Notes under the pieces: model-generated
Told to the model about the DNA's origin: nothing
Seen by the model: the letters and a program-made list of their open reading frames with translations, nothing else
Database searches by the model: none
From: Acidobacteriota bacterium
Lineage (GTDB): Bacteria > Acidobacteriota > Terriglobia > Terriglobales > Acidobacteriaceae
Reading direction: 5' to 3'
Length of the DNA stretch: 56,791 nucleotides
NCBI GenBank assembly: GCA_021836865.1
Contig: JAKBHH010000012.1
Coordinates: forward strand, 1 to 56,791
Program-made: the position numbers and the translations under genes
In this document: piece after piece, positions 8,702-16,192 of the stretch
Layout of the letters: every line of letters starts with the position of its first letter
How positions within the stretch are numbered: position 1 is the stretch's first letter

Positions 8702-11161
8702 TTATTCGTTTCTTAACGCCTGCATTGGGTCGACAGTCGCGGCGCGACGCGCGGGTAGCAGGCAGGCGGCTGCTCCTACAGTCACGAGCATGCTGACAGC
8801 GCAGGCGATCACCGCTGGATTGTAGGGGCTTACCTGAAACAACAGGCTTCCGACAACGCGCGCGAAGGCTAAGGCGACGCCAACACCGGCGGCTGCGCCG
8901 ACCAGAACCGGCAGCAGACCATCGCGCAGCACCATGCCGTAGATTGTGACCCGCATTGCGCCCAGCGCCATCCGCAAGCCGATCTCGCGCTCGCGCTGGA
9001 CAACAGAGTATGTGACGACGCCGTAGACGCCCAGCCCGGCCAGAAGCAACGCGCTGACTGCGAACAACAGCAGGAGATCCATCTCAAAGCGGCGGTTTGC
9101 CACCGAGTCCGCGACGACTCCTCCCAGACTACGAACCACCGGTACCGACACATCGGAGTTCACGCGCCAGACAGCCTTGCGGATGGCGGCCGCCATCATG
9201 GATGGATCCTGGCGCGTACGAATGACCAACCCGGATGCGTTTTCGCAACGATACCAGTACGGCGTATACACCATCATCGGGTCATCGTGCGCGAGCGAGA
9301 TGGTCCGCGCGTCCCTCACTACACCGATCACGGTAAAAGGCGCCTCAGTATTACCGGCACGGCTGAATTGGCGGCCAATGGGATTCATGCCCGGCCAGAG
9401 TGTGCGGACCGTCAGCTCCGAGAGAAGAGCGTAGTGTTTGCCTTCGTCGCTTGCGTTTAAGTAGCGTCCGGAGATCAGGGGCAGATGAATCGCTTCCAAA
9501 TACCCGGGGCTGATCGAGCGGAAATGCTCGGTGGGAATCTGCATGGCTGGACGGGTATCGCCGGGAACCCGGATCATATCGATCCATTGGTCTCCGGCCA
9601 GGGGCAATTGGCTCGTCAGGCCTGCATCCTCCACGCCGGGCAGCCCCCGCAGCCGTTCAAGAACCTCTTTGTAGAATGCGGCCCGTGGTTGCAGGTTGGA
9701 ATACGATTGGCTGGGCAAATCAACAGAGGCGGTGAGGACGCGATCCGCGTCGAAGCCGCGGTCGATGCGCATCATCTTGGCCAGGCTCGCAGTGAGGAGC
9801 CCGGTCGTCAGCACCAGTGCAGTGCTCACGGCCACCTCCACGGCAACAAGCGCCCTGCGCAGGCGCTTGTTACCCCGCGATTCGCTGGCCAGCCGCGACT
9901 CGCCGCGCAGGACATCGTGGGGCTGCGTCCGGGAGCCGATCCAGGCCGGGGCCGCGCCGGCAATCAAAGTTGCGGCGGTAGCAAGAAGGAGGGCGCAGGA
10001 TGCGCCTGCCCAATCCAGATGCAGCGCGCCCCGAAAATTGAGTGCCGGTGGAAGATAGCGCTGCATTGCGGGCACGAGGATGGCCGCCAGCGAAATCCCG
10101 AGCACGCCACCAAACGCCGCAAGCATGGTCGTCTCGCGCATTGTCATGCGGAGCAGGTCGGTGCGGCTTGCCCCAAGGGCCGCGGCCACGGCCATCTGCT
10201 GCCGGCGGCCGGTCGCGCGCGCCAGAAGAAGGTTCGCGATGTTGATACAGCCGACCAGAAGCAATCCGGCAACAGCGGCGAGGAGGATCAGCAGGGGCGT
10301 CCGATTGTCTCCGACCAACGCTTGCTGGAAGGGCGTGAGCGCGGCGGAGAGCGTGCCTTGCTCATCGGATGCGAGCCCTGCCGAGATCGTGTGCTGCAGC
10401 GCGTCGATCTCCCCATTCGCCTGATCTACGGAAACTCCTCGCTTGAGGCGGGCGAGTCCGAAGTAGTTGAAGTCGCCCATAGCCTCGGCCAACTGGTCCT
10501 TTGAGAAGGCGAAGGGCACGAGCGCTTCCACGGGATTGGGACGGCTCGAGCCCGGACCGGCGATGGTTTCGATAATGGGGATGCGAAACGACCGTGGCAT
10601 CACTCCTACCACAGTAAAAGGAAAGCCATTGAGCGTGATCGTCTTCCCCAGGATTCGGGGATCGCTCTGAAACTGCGTCCGCCAGAGATCGTCCATCAGC
10701 ACGACGACGCGGTCGCGGCCGGGCTGCGCCTCCTGCGCAGTGAACGCACGGCCGAGCTGCGGTCCGGCGTCCAGCACGGGAAAGATGCCGGGCGTTGCGC
10801 GCAACACGAGCACCTGCAATGGATGAGAGCCGCTCATCCCCAGCGGCATGGACTCCTCCTCCATGACCGCCATGGACTCAATCGTATGGCTGTTCCGCTG
10901 CCAGTTGACAAAATGGTTCGCGTTCATCGGTAGCTTCGGATAAATATCGCGGAACTCCGCAACCCGCTCTTCCAGCACGACCAGCCGCCCCGGGTGCGCA
11001 TATGGTAGCGGCTTGAGCAGTACGTCATACACGAGTGTAAAGATGGCCGTCGTCGCGCCGATACCCAGCGCCAATGTGAGCACGGCGGCGGCGGCAAATC
11101 CAGGTGCGCGCCGCAACTGCCGCACCGCGTAACGAACGTCCTTCGCAATGGTGCTCAACAT
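8702..11161 (-). CDS. MacB/FtsX-type ABC permease, ADOP-like (second of two)
   Basis: This permease of about 819 residues has the duplicated architecture of acidobacterial permeases: two modules, each a MacB-type periplasmic core followed by FtsX helices. It opens with DVRYAVRQLRRAPGFAAAA, a TM segment with LALGIGATTAIF, and ends with the conserved RRAATVDPMQALRNE. Helix groups lie near residues 20-45, 280-400 and in the last 120 residues. ATG 11161 is preceded by AGGAGG at ideal spacing inside the 10-base gap to the upstream permease stop, which settles the start. It lacks the cytoplasmic N-terminal extension found in the orphan ADOP at 16193, so it probably uses the operon ATPases. MacB-type pumps pull substrates from the periplasm rather than carry them across the inner membrane. 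Confidence 0.9.
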   Translation of the reverse strand: MLSTIAKDVRYAVRQLRRAPGFAAAAVLTLALGIGATTAIFTLVYDVLLKPLPYAHPGRLVVLEERVAEFRDIYPKLPMNANHFVNWQRNSHTIESMAVMEEESMPLGMSGSHPLQVLVLRATPGIFPVLDAGPQLGRAFTAQEAQPGRDRVVVLMDDLWRTQFQSDPRILGKTITLNGFPFTVVGVMPRSFRIPIIETIAGPGSSRPNPVEALVPFAFSKDQLAEAMGDFNYFGLARLKRGVSVDQANGEIDALQHTISAGLASDEQGTLSAALTPFQQALVGDNRTPLLILLAAVAGLLLVGCINIANLLLARATGRRQQMAVAAALGASRTDLLRMTMRETTMLAAFGGVLGISLAAILVPAMQRYLPPALNFRGALHLDWAGASCALLLATAATLIAGAAPAWIGSRTQPHDVLRGESRLASESRGNKRLRRALVAVEVAVSTALVLTTGLLTASLAKMMRIDRGFDADRVLTASVDLPSQSYSNLQPRAAFYKEVLERLRGLPGVEDAGLTSQLPLAGDQWIDMIRVPGDTRPAMQIPTEHFRSISPGYLEAIHLPLISGRYLNASDEGKHYALLSELTVRTLWPGMNPIGRQFSRAGNTEAPFTVIGVVRDARTISLAHDDPMMVYTPYWYRCENASGLVIRTRQDPSMMAAAIRKAVWRVNSDVSVPVVRSLGGVVADSVANRRFEMDLLLLFAVSALLLAGLGVYGVVTYSVVQREREIGLRMALGAMRVTIYGMVLRDGLLPVLVGAAAGVGVALAFARVVGSLLFQVSPYNPAVIACAVSMLVTVGAAACLLPARRAATVDPMQALRNE

Positions 11162-11171
11162 TGTCGACCTC

Positions 11172-13721
11172 CTATTCGATTCGCAGCGCCTGCATCGGCT
11201 CAATCGAGGCCGCACGCCGCGCCGGAATGAATCCCGCAATCACCGCGCAAATGGCAAGCACTGCTGTAGCACCGAATATCGCCACCGGATCGTACGCTTT
11301 GACTTCGTAAAGCTGGCTGGCCATGAGGTACCCTGCGTAATACGCCGCGGGAATTCCGATCGCGAGACCCAGAGCTGTCTGTACCAGCACGGTGCGAAGC
11401 ACGCCACCCACCACGCTCGCCCGGGTTGCACCTAGTGCCATGCGAATGCCGATCTCTCCCGTGCGCCTCGCGACGAAGTAGGACATGACGCCGTACAGTC
11501 CGACCGACGCCAGAATCAGCGCCAGCACCGCAAACAGGCTGGTGAGCCGCGCTACCAAGCGCTCCGGCGTGAAGTTACCCGCTACCTGCGATTCAAACGG
11601 ACGGAGGTCCATAACAGTCAGATTGGGATCGATGCCCGCCAGCGTCTGCCGGATCAACTCCTCTGCATTCTGCGGATGCCGGTCGAAGCTGAGCAGAATC
11701 GCGTTGACGAACATCGATTCCGCCTCCATGCTCTTCAGGATGTCTTCCTTGTAGCCATTAAACGGCTGCGCAAGCGGACGCAGGAATACGGGGTGCACCT
11801 CGTCACGCGGATCGTTCATCTTGAAGTCACGGAAGACTCCTACAATTTCAAAGCTGCCCGAGTACTGCGGCACATCGATTCCAAAATGCTGGCCGATCGG
11901 GTCCTTGTCCGGGAAGAAACGTTTCACAAAGGCCTGGTTCACCACCGCCACCTGCGGCGTGGCAGCGGTGTCCTGTTCGGTGATGCCCCGCCCGCGGATG
12001 ATGGGAACACCAATGGATTGGAGGAACTGTGGACTGACGCGATCCCAAGTGGCTGCGCAAGGCGCATTGGGGCCGGGAGCGGGATGCCCCTGCTGAATCA
12101 CGCACTCGCCCCAGTTGTCGCCTTCGAGCGGACTGTACAGCGCTAGGCCAACCGCGTTGACGCCGGGCAATGCCACGAAGCGGTCCTCAATCTGGCGATA
12201 TAGTCCTGCAAGACGGCCCTGCGTATACCCGGCACCCTCCGGATCGAAATGCAATACGTAGCGGTTCGGGGTTTCAACGCCAAACCGCTGGTTCTCCAGG
12301 TTGGCGAATGTCCGCGTCATCAGAATGGCGCCAGCAAGCAAGACGACCGTGAACGCAGCCTGCAGCACCACAAGCGCCATCTGTGGAAACGACGAGCGGT
12401 CCCGTGTGGTTCGGATCGAGCCGCGAAGCACGTCCGCCGGTTGCGCATGCGCGCAGAACCATGCCGGACCCGCGCCGAAGAGAACGCCTGTGAGCAGAGA
12501 AACGCCAAATGCAAACGCAAGGATTGCCGGAGAGGGATTCGCGCTGATGGGGAGATGGCGCGCATCTGGAAAGGCCAGAACTAGAATCGTGCGCGAACCT
12601 GCATAGGCCACAACCAATCCCGCGAGGCCGCCGATACAACTCAAAAGCACGCTCTCCGTCACGGTCTGGCGAATCACCCGCCGCCGGCCCGCTCCCATCG
12701 CCATGCGGATCGCCACCTCGGCGCGGCGCGTGGTAGCGCGCGCCAGTACCAGGTTGGCGATATTCGCGCAGGCAATCAGCAGCACAAACGACGAGAGGAT
12801 CATCAGCATCTTGAGTCCCCTGCCCGTTTTCTGTTGCAGGCTCTGGATGCCTCCGCCGCCCGGCGACAGTACGACATGCTGTTTGGGGATCACTGACGTG
12901 CCGCCATTCGCAGTCAGCAGAGGTTGCGAATACGCCCACTGCTGCAGCAACTGCGAAAGCTTTGTTTGCAGGGCTGCGATATTTGTTCCTCGGCGAACGC
13001 GTCCGAGCGGATATAGCCAATGCTGAATCGGATGATGCAGGATAGAGCTGGCCCCGCGCACATACGGTTCATCCGAGATTGGCATCCAGAACTCCGGCGG
13101 AGTGTCCGTAACGCGATCACCGAAGAAACCCGGAGGTGCGACGCCGCTCACCGTAAACGGCTTTGCCTGGATGTAGAGGGTCGATCCAACAATGCTAGGA
13201 TCGCCGGTGTACTCGCTCTGCCACGCCTCATAGCTCAGCACCACTGCAGGCGGCGCGCCCTCCACGTCGTCCGCATCAGAGAACATCCGTCCCATATAAG
13301 CGCGGAGGCCAAGCGTCGAAAAATAATTGCCGGAGACGAACTCGCCGTGCATCGATTTGGGAAGCGCATCTCCGCGACGGACGCTCCACCGGCCCTGTCC
13401 GGCCTGCACAGCCGCAAGTTGCTCGAACTCCGCGGCGTTCATCTTGAAGTATTGATAGAGATCGGTGGAGAAAATCGAGAAATCGCCGGTCTGTGCCGCA
13501 TCTTCGGGAAATCCGCCGTCGACGCAGCACTGCCCGTTATCTCCGATGCGGTAGAGGTGCGATGGATCGGCCACCGGGAGCGAGCGCAACAAAATGCCCT
13601 GCACCAGCGTGAATACGGCGGTGTTGGCGCCGATACCCAGCGCCAGCGTGAGCACCGCTACGGCGGTGAAAACCGGCGCCGTGCGCAACTGGCGCAGCGC
13701 GTAGCGAATATCCTGAAGCAT
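11172..13721 (-). CDS. MacB/FtsX-type ABC permease, ADOP-like (first of two)
   Basis: This 849-residue permease is a paralogue of the next gene. It begins with LQDIRYALRQLRTAPVF, followed by the first TM helix (TLALGIGANTAVFTLV), a long periplasmic core, three helices around residues 300-410, a second core and the terminal FtsX helices, ending in RRAASIEPMQALRIE. The start ATG 13721 follows the preceding ATPase stop by two bases and has GGAGG upstream. Paired with the ATPase at 13724 it would form one half of the exporter, and the gene pair at 8702/7953 the other. Two different permeases with two different ATPases suggest either a heteromeric pump or two pumps sharing one fusion protein and one TolC. 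Confidence 0.9.
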   Translation of the reverse strand: MLQDIRYALRQLRTAPVFTAVAVLTLALGIGANTAVFTLVQGILLRSLPVADPSHLYRIGDNGQCCVDGGFPEDAAQTGDFSIFSTDLYQYFKMNAAEFEQLAAVQAGQGRWSVRRGDALPKSMHGEFVSGNYFSTLGLRAYMGRMFSDADDVEGAPPAVVLSYEAWQSEYTGDPSIVGSTLYIQAKPFTVSGVAPPGFFGDRVTDTPPEFWMPISDEPYVRGASSILHHPIQHWLYPLGRVRRGTNIAALQTKLSQLLQQWAYSQPLLTANGGTSVIPKQHVVLSPGGGGIQSLQQKTGRGLKMLMILSSFVLLIACANIANLVLARATTRRAEVAIRMAMGAGRRRVIRQTVTESVLLSCIGGLAGLVVAYAGSRTILVLAFPDARHLPISANPSPAILAFAFGVSLLTGVLFGAGPAWFCAHAQPADVLRGSIRTTRDRSSFPQMALVVLQAAFTVVLLAGAILMTRTFANLENQRFGVETPNRYVLHFDPEGAGYTQGRLAGLYRQIEDRFVALPGVNAVGLALYSPLEGDNWGECVIQQGHPAPGPNAPCAATWDRVSPQFLQSIGVPIIRGRGITEQDTAATPQVAVVNQAFVKRFFPDKDPIGQHFGIDVPQYSGSFEIVGVFRDFKMNDPRDEVHPVFLRPLAQPFNGYKEDILKSMEAESMFVNAILLSFDRHPQNAEELIRQTLAGIDPNLTVMDLRPFESQVAGNFTPERLVARLTSLFAVLALILASVGLYGVMSYFVARRTGEIGIRMALGATRASVVGGVLRTVLVQTALGLAIGIPAAYYAGYLMASQLYEVKAYDPVAIFGATAVLAICAVIAGFIPARRAASIEPMQALRIE

Positions 13722-13723
13722 CT

Positions 13724-14446
13724 CTACGCCTCCACTTCTTCAGTGAGCTTCTTCAGTTCGTCCTCCGAGACCACCTTGCCGTCGAAGAGGTGCACCTCGC
13801 GCTGGGCGTGCTTGGCGAAACGCGGATCGTGCGTCACCATGCAGATGGTCGAGCCCTCGCGGTGCAAATTGGCGAGCAGGTGCATCACCGCTTCTCCGTT
13901 CTTTGAGTCCAGGTTGCCGGTGGGCTCATCGGCCAGCAGAATCGATGGGGAGCCGGCCAGCGCGCGCGCCACGGCCACACGCTGCTGCTGGCCGCCTGAG
14001 AGTTGCGCAGGATAGTGCCTCATGCGATGCGCCATGTTTACCCGCTCCAGCGCTTCCTTCACGCGCTTCCTGCGCTCGGCCGAAGGCATTCCGGCGCGAT
14101 AGGTGAGCGGCAGTTCCACATTCTCTTCAACCGTAAGGTCGCCGATGAGGTTGAAGCTCTGGAAGATGAAGCCGATCTCCTGATTCCGAATGCGAGAGCG
14201 CTCGCTGAAGCTCAGGTTCTCAACCGGGTTTCCATTGAGCAGGTAACGGCCGCCGGTCGGCGTATCGAGCAGTCCCAGAATCGACAGAAGCGTGGACTTG
14301 CCGCAGCCCGACGGGCCGGACATGGCCACATACTCGCCGCGCGAGATGGTGAGGTGAATGCCGGAAAGCGCGTGGGTCTCCACCTCGTCGGTGTAGAAGA
14401 TCTTGGTCAGATCCTCAATCTCAATCAGTTTTCCGTTCGTTGCCAT
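13724..14446 (-). CDS. ABC transporter ATPase, MacB/LolD type (first of two)
   Basis: This 240-residue ATPase energises the MacB-type permease that follows it by two bases. All motifs are canonical: Walker A GPSGCGKST (about 44-52), Q-loop FQSFN, signature LSGGQQQRVAVARAL, Walker B ILLADEP, D-loop NLDS and switch His in VTHDPR. The C-terminus is a charged tail (SEDELKKLTEEVEA). ATG 14446 has GAGGGG upstream. The gap from the membrane-fusion gene is 82 bases, the largest inside the operon. Confidence 0.93.
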   Translation of the reverse strand: MATNGKLIEIEDLTKIFYTDEVETHALSGIHLTISRGEYVAMSGPSGCGKSTLLSILGLLDTPTGGRYLLNGNPVENLSFSERSRIRNQEIGFIFQSFNLIGDLTVEENVELPLTYRAGMPSAERRKRVKEALERVNMAHRMRHYPAQLSGGQQQRVAVARALAGSPSILLADEPTGNLDSKNGEAVMHLLANLHREGSTICMVTHDPRFAKHAQREVHLFDGKVVSEDELKKLTEEVEA

Positions 14447-14528
14447 GCTGCCCCTCTCGTGTAGTCATCGGTCTGCGGTCAGTCTTGAGATACCTTACGG
14501 ATTGCCCGCCCCTCTAGTTGCACCACGC

Positions 14529-15791
14529 CTAATCCAGCCGAACACGGTCCACATTGTCATAGCGCGACATGTCTGACAGAATCACCGTGTCGCCTTCCTT
14601 GAGCCCATCGAGCACCTGGATGTTATTCGCCGACGCACGGCCCACCTTCACCGGAACCCGGGTTGCCCCCTTGCCATCGGGATCGAGCTTGAAAAGGCTC
14701 AAGGTGGAGTTCTCATTGCCCAGCGCGGGGCGGCCCACATAGAGCACATCCGTCATCCGCTCCAGATCGATGGTTCCATCGACGCTGAGATCGGGGCGCG
14801 CTCCCTGCGGCAAGGGCCCGAGCAGCTCTGCGTCCACAGTAACCGTTCCGTTCTGCACTGCGGGATCAACGCGCGTCACCCGTCCGGGAATCACGCCATT
14901 GTGGGTGTCAATGGAGGCGGGCTGCCCGATCTGGATATCGCGAGCCTGGGTTTCGGCAATTTTCAGGCTGGCTTTCAGTTGGTCCGGCTGCACCACCTTG
15001 GCCAAGGTAGCGCCGGGAGCCACGTGCTCGCCGACCTGGTGCGGCAGGTCCACCAACACGCCGGGGATGCCCGCTGTGACGTGCAAGGCGGCAAGTTGCT
15101 GCTGCTTGAGCTGGTAGAGAGCGCGCGCCTGATCGACAAGCGTTTGCTGTACCGCCAACTGCGAGGCAATGACCTTCTGATTCATGGTCAGGCGGTCATC
15201 CTCGATTTTGTTCCGGGTGGTCAGTTCGTCGGCCTTGCTCTGTGACACTTTATAGGCAAGCCCGGAGATGACGCCCAGATCGTAAAGCGCCTTGTCGGTC
15301 TGCGCCTGCAGCTTGGCCTGGCTATAGTCCGCGCCAACGGTGGCCGCGGACGCCTTCTGCGACATCAGATCGTTTTCGAGCTTCACCTGGGTATTGTGGT
15401 ACTCGCTTTCGGCGGCTTTCAGCGCCAGGCCGGCATTCATCGCCTCCTGCTCAAGCTCCGGATTTGCCAGATCCATGATGACCGTGTCCGGCTTGACCTG
15501 CGCACCGGGCAGGACAAGGATGCGCGTCACGGTTGCCTCGGTTTCCGCAGGGATGAGTCGGAGCTTGTCTTCCCGCGGAACCAGCGAGCCGGTAGAACCG
15601 CGGACCTGGCGGATCATCGGGCCGCGCTTGACCGTGTCGGTCCAGATCGTCGAACGATCGACAGTGGGCGCGGCCGGCTTCAGCCGCGCCACAAATGCCC
15701 CCGCGACCGCAAGAGCCACCACGGCGACGCCACTCCAGAGGAACAGGCGACGCTTCTTTTGTTGTTTCAAGTCTGGGCGTGCAATATCCAT
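14529..15791 (-). CDS. Periplasmic membrane-fusion protein (HlyD/MacA family)
   Basis: This adaptor of about 420 residues links the inner-membrane pumps to the TolC-like channel. After a basic cytoplasmic start (QQKKRR) comes one TM anchor (about residues 18-37, LFLWSGVAVVALAVAGAFVA). Then follow a barrel/lipoyl-type region (TVTRILVLPGAQVKPDTVI), an alpha-helical hairpin rich in Gln/Ala/Leu, a second lipoyl half (HVAPGATLAKV) and a beta-barrel with C-terminal proximal domain. ATG 15791 (MDIARPDL) is chosen because the sequence upstream does not look like a fusion-protein N-terminus; an in-frame start at 15884 exists. No Shine-Dalgarno sequence is visible, and a sigma-54-like promoter ends only a dozen bases upstream. 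It is the first gene of the eight-gene unit. Confidence 0.9.
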   Translation of the reverse strand: MDIARPDLKQQKKRRLFLWSGVAVVALAVAGAFVARLKPAAPTVDRSTIWTDTVKRGPMIRQVRGSTGSLVPREDKLRLIPAETEATVTRILVLPGAQVKPDTVIMDLANPELEQEAMNAGLALKAAESEYHNTQVKLENDLMSQKASAATVGADYSQAKLQAQTDKALYDLGVISGLAYKVSQSKADELTTRNKIEDDRLTMNQKVIASQLAVQQTLVDQARALYQLKQQQLAALHVTAGIPGVLVDLPHQVGEHVAPGATLAKVVQPDQLKASLKIAETQARDIQIGQPASIDTHNGVIPGRVTRVDPAVQNGTVTVDAELLGPLPQGARPDLSVDGTIDLERMTDVLYVGRPALGNENSTLSLFKLDPDGKGATRVPVKVGRASANNIQVLDGLKEGDTVILSDMSRYDNVDRVRLD

Positions 15792-15804
15792 CGGATCAAG
15801 GTAA

Positions 15805-15821
15805 AGCACTTGCCTTGCCAA
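15805..15821 (-). promoter_or_regulatory. Candidate sigma-54 promoter of the efflux operon
   Basis: On the minus strand the sequence TTGGCAAGGCAAGTGCT matches the -24/-12 consensus YTGGCACG-N4-TTGCW at all but two of the defined positions, with the correct 12-base offset between GG (15819-15818) and GC (15807-15806). The predicted start of transcription, about 15794, is only three bases before the ATG at 15791, so the message would be almost leaderless. The operon encodes an NtrC-class activator, which makes a sigma-54 promoter plausible. The short leader is the main reason for doubt. Confidence 0.45.
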
Positions 15822-15959
15822 AAGCGCTGGCATACGTTTCGTTGAAAGCAAGACACTTCCGTGCCGGGCGCTGTCTTCATGCACGCTCTTGGGTGGCCGT
15901 TATCAGCGATCATTGTCCGATTTCGAACAGTCGGTGCGCTCCGCGAAGGTCAGAACAAC

Positions 15960-16192
15960 GGTGTCGAGGTACTCGCCGCAACCATAAGCCAGGACCGTCG
16001 GATGAGATTCCGCTGGAGACCTTTCCGCGTTTGAGGCCGGCGCGCTCCGTCTTCTGTGTCCATGGCGACCTCGGAAGCAGGCCCGGTGCAACACTCTGCA
16101 TCGGCGCGGCTGGACGCAGCGGACTGATAAGGCGCATCCATAACGCTCTCAACGCGCGCGTCTGCCCGCCTATCGCGCGCACGATGCAGTGT
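15960..16192 (-). pseudogene. Relic of an ADOP permease N-terminus
   Basis: Directly downstream of the intact ADOP gene lies a decayed copy of its N-terminal coding region. In one frame it reads LRALWMRLISPLRP (compare LRAFWMRLIGLVRP at the start of the intact gene). A second frame reads ASEVAMDTEDGARR (compare LESHIAMHTEDGIR), and the DNA stretch GCGCCGGCCTC is shared. Several indels shift the frame. No later part of the permease is present. The simplest reading is a former tandem ADOP copy, most of which has been deleted. About 170 bases between this relic and the fusion-protein start show nothing else except the sigma-54-like site. Confidence 0.65.
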
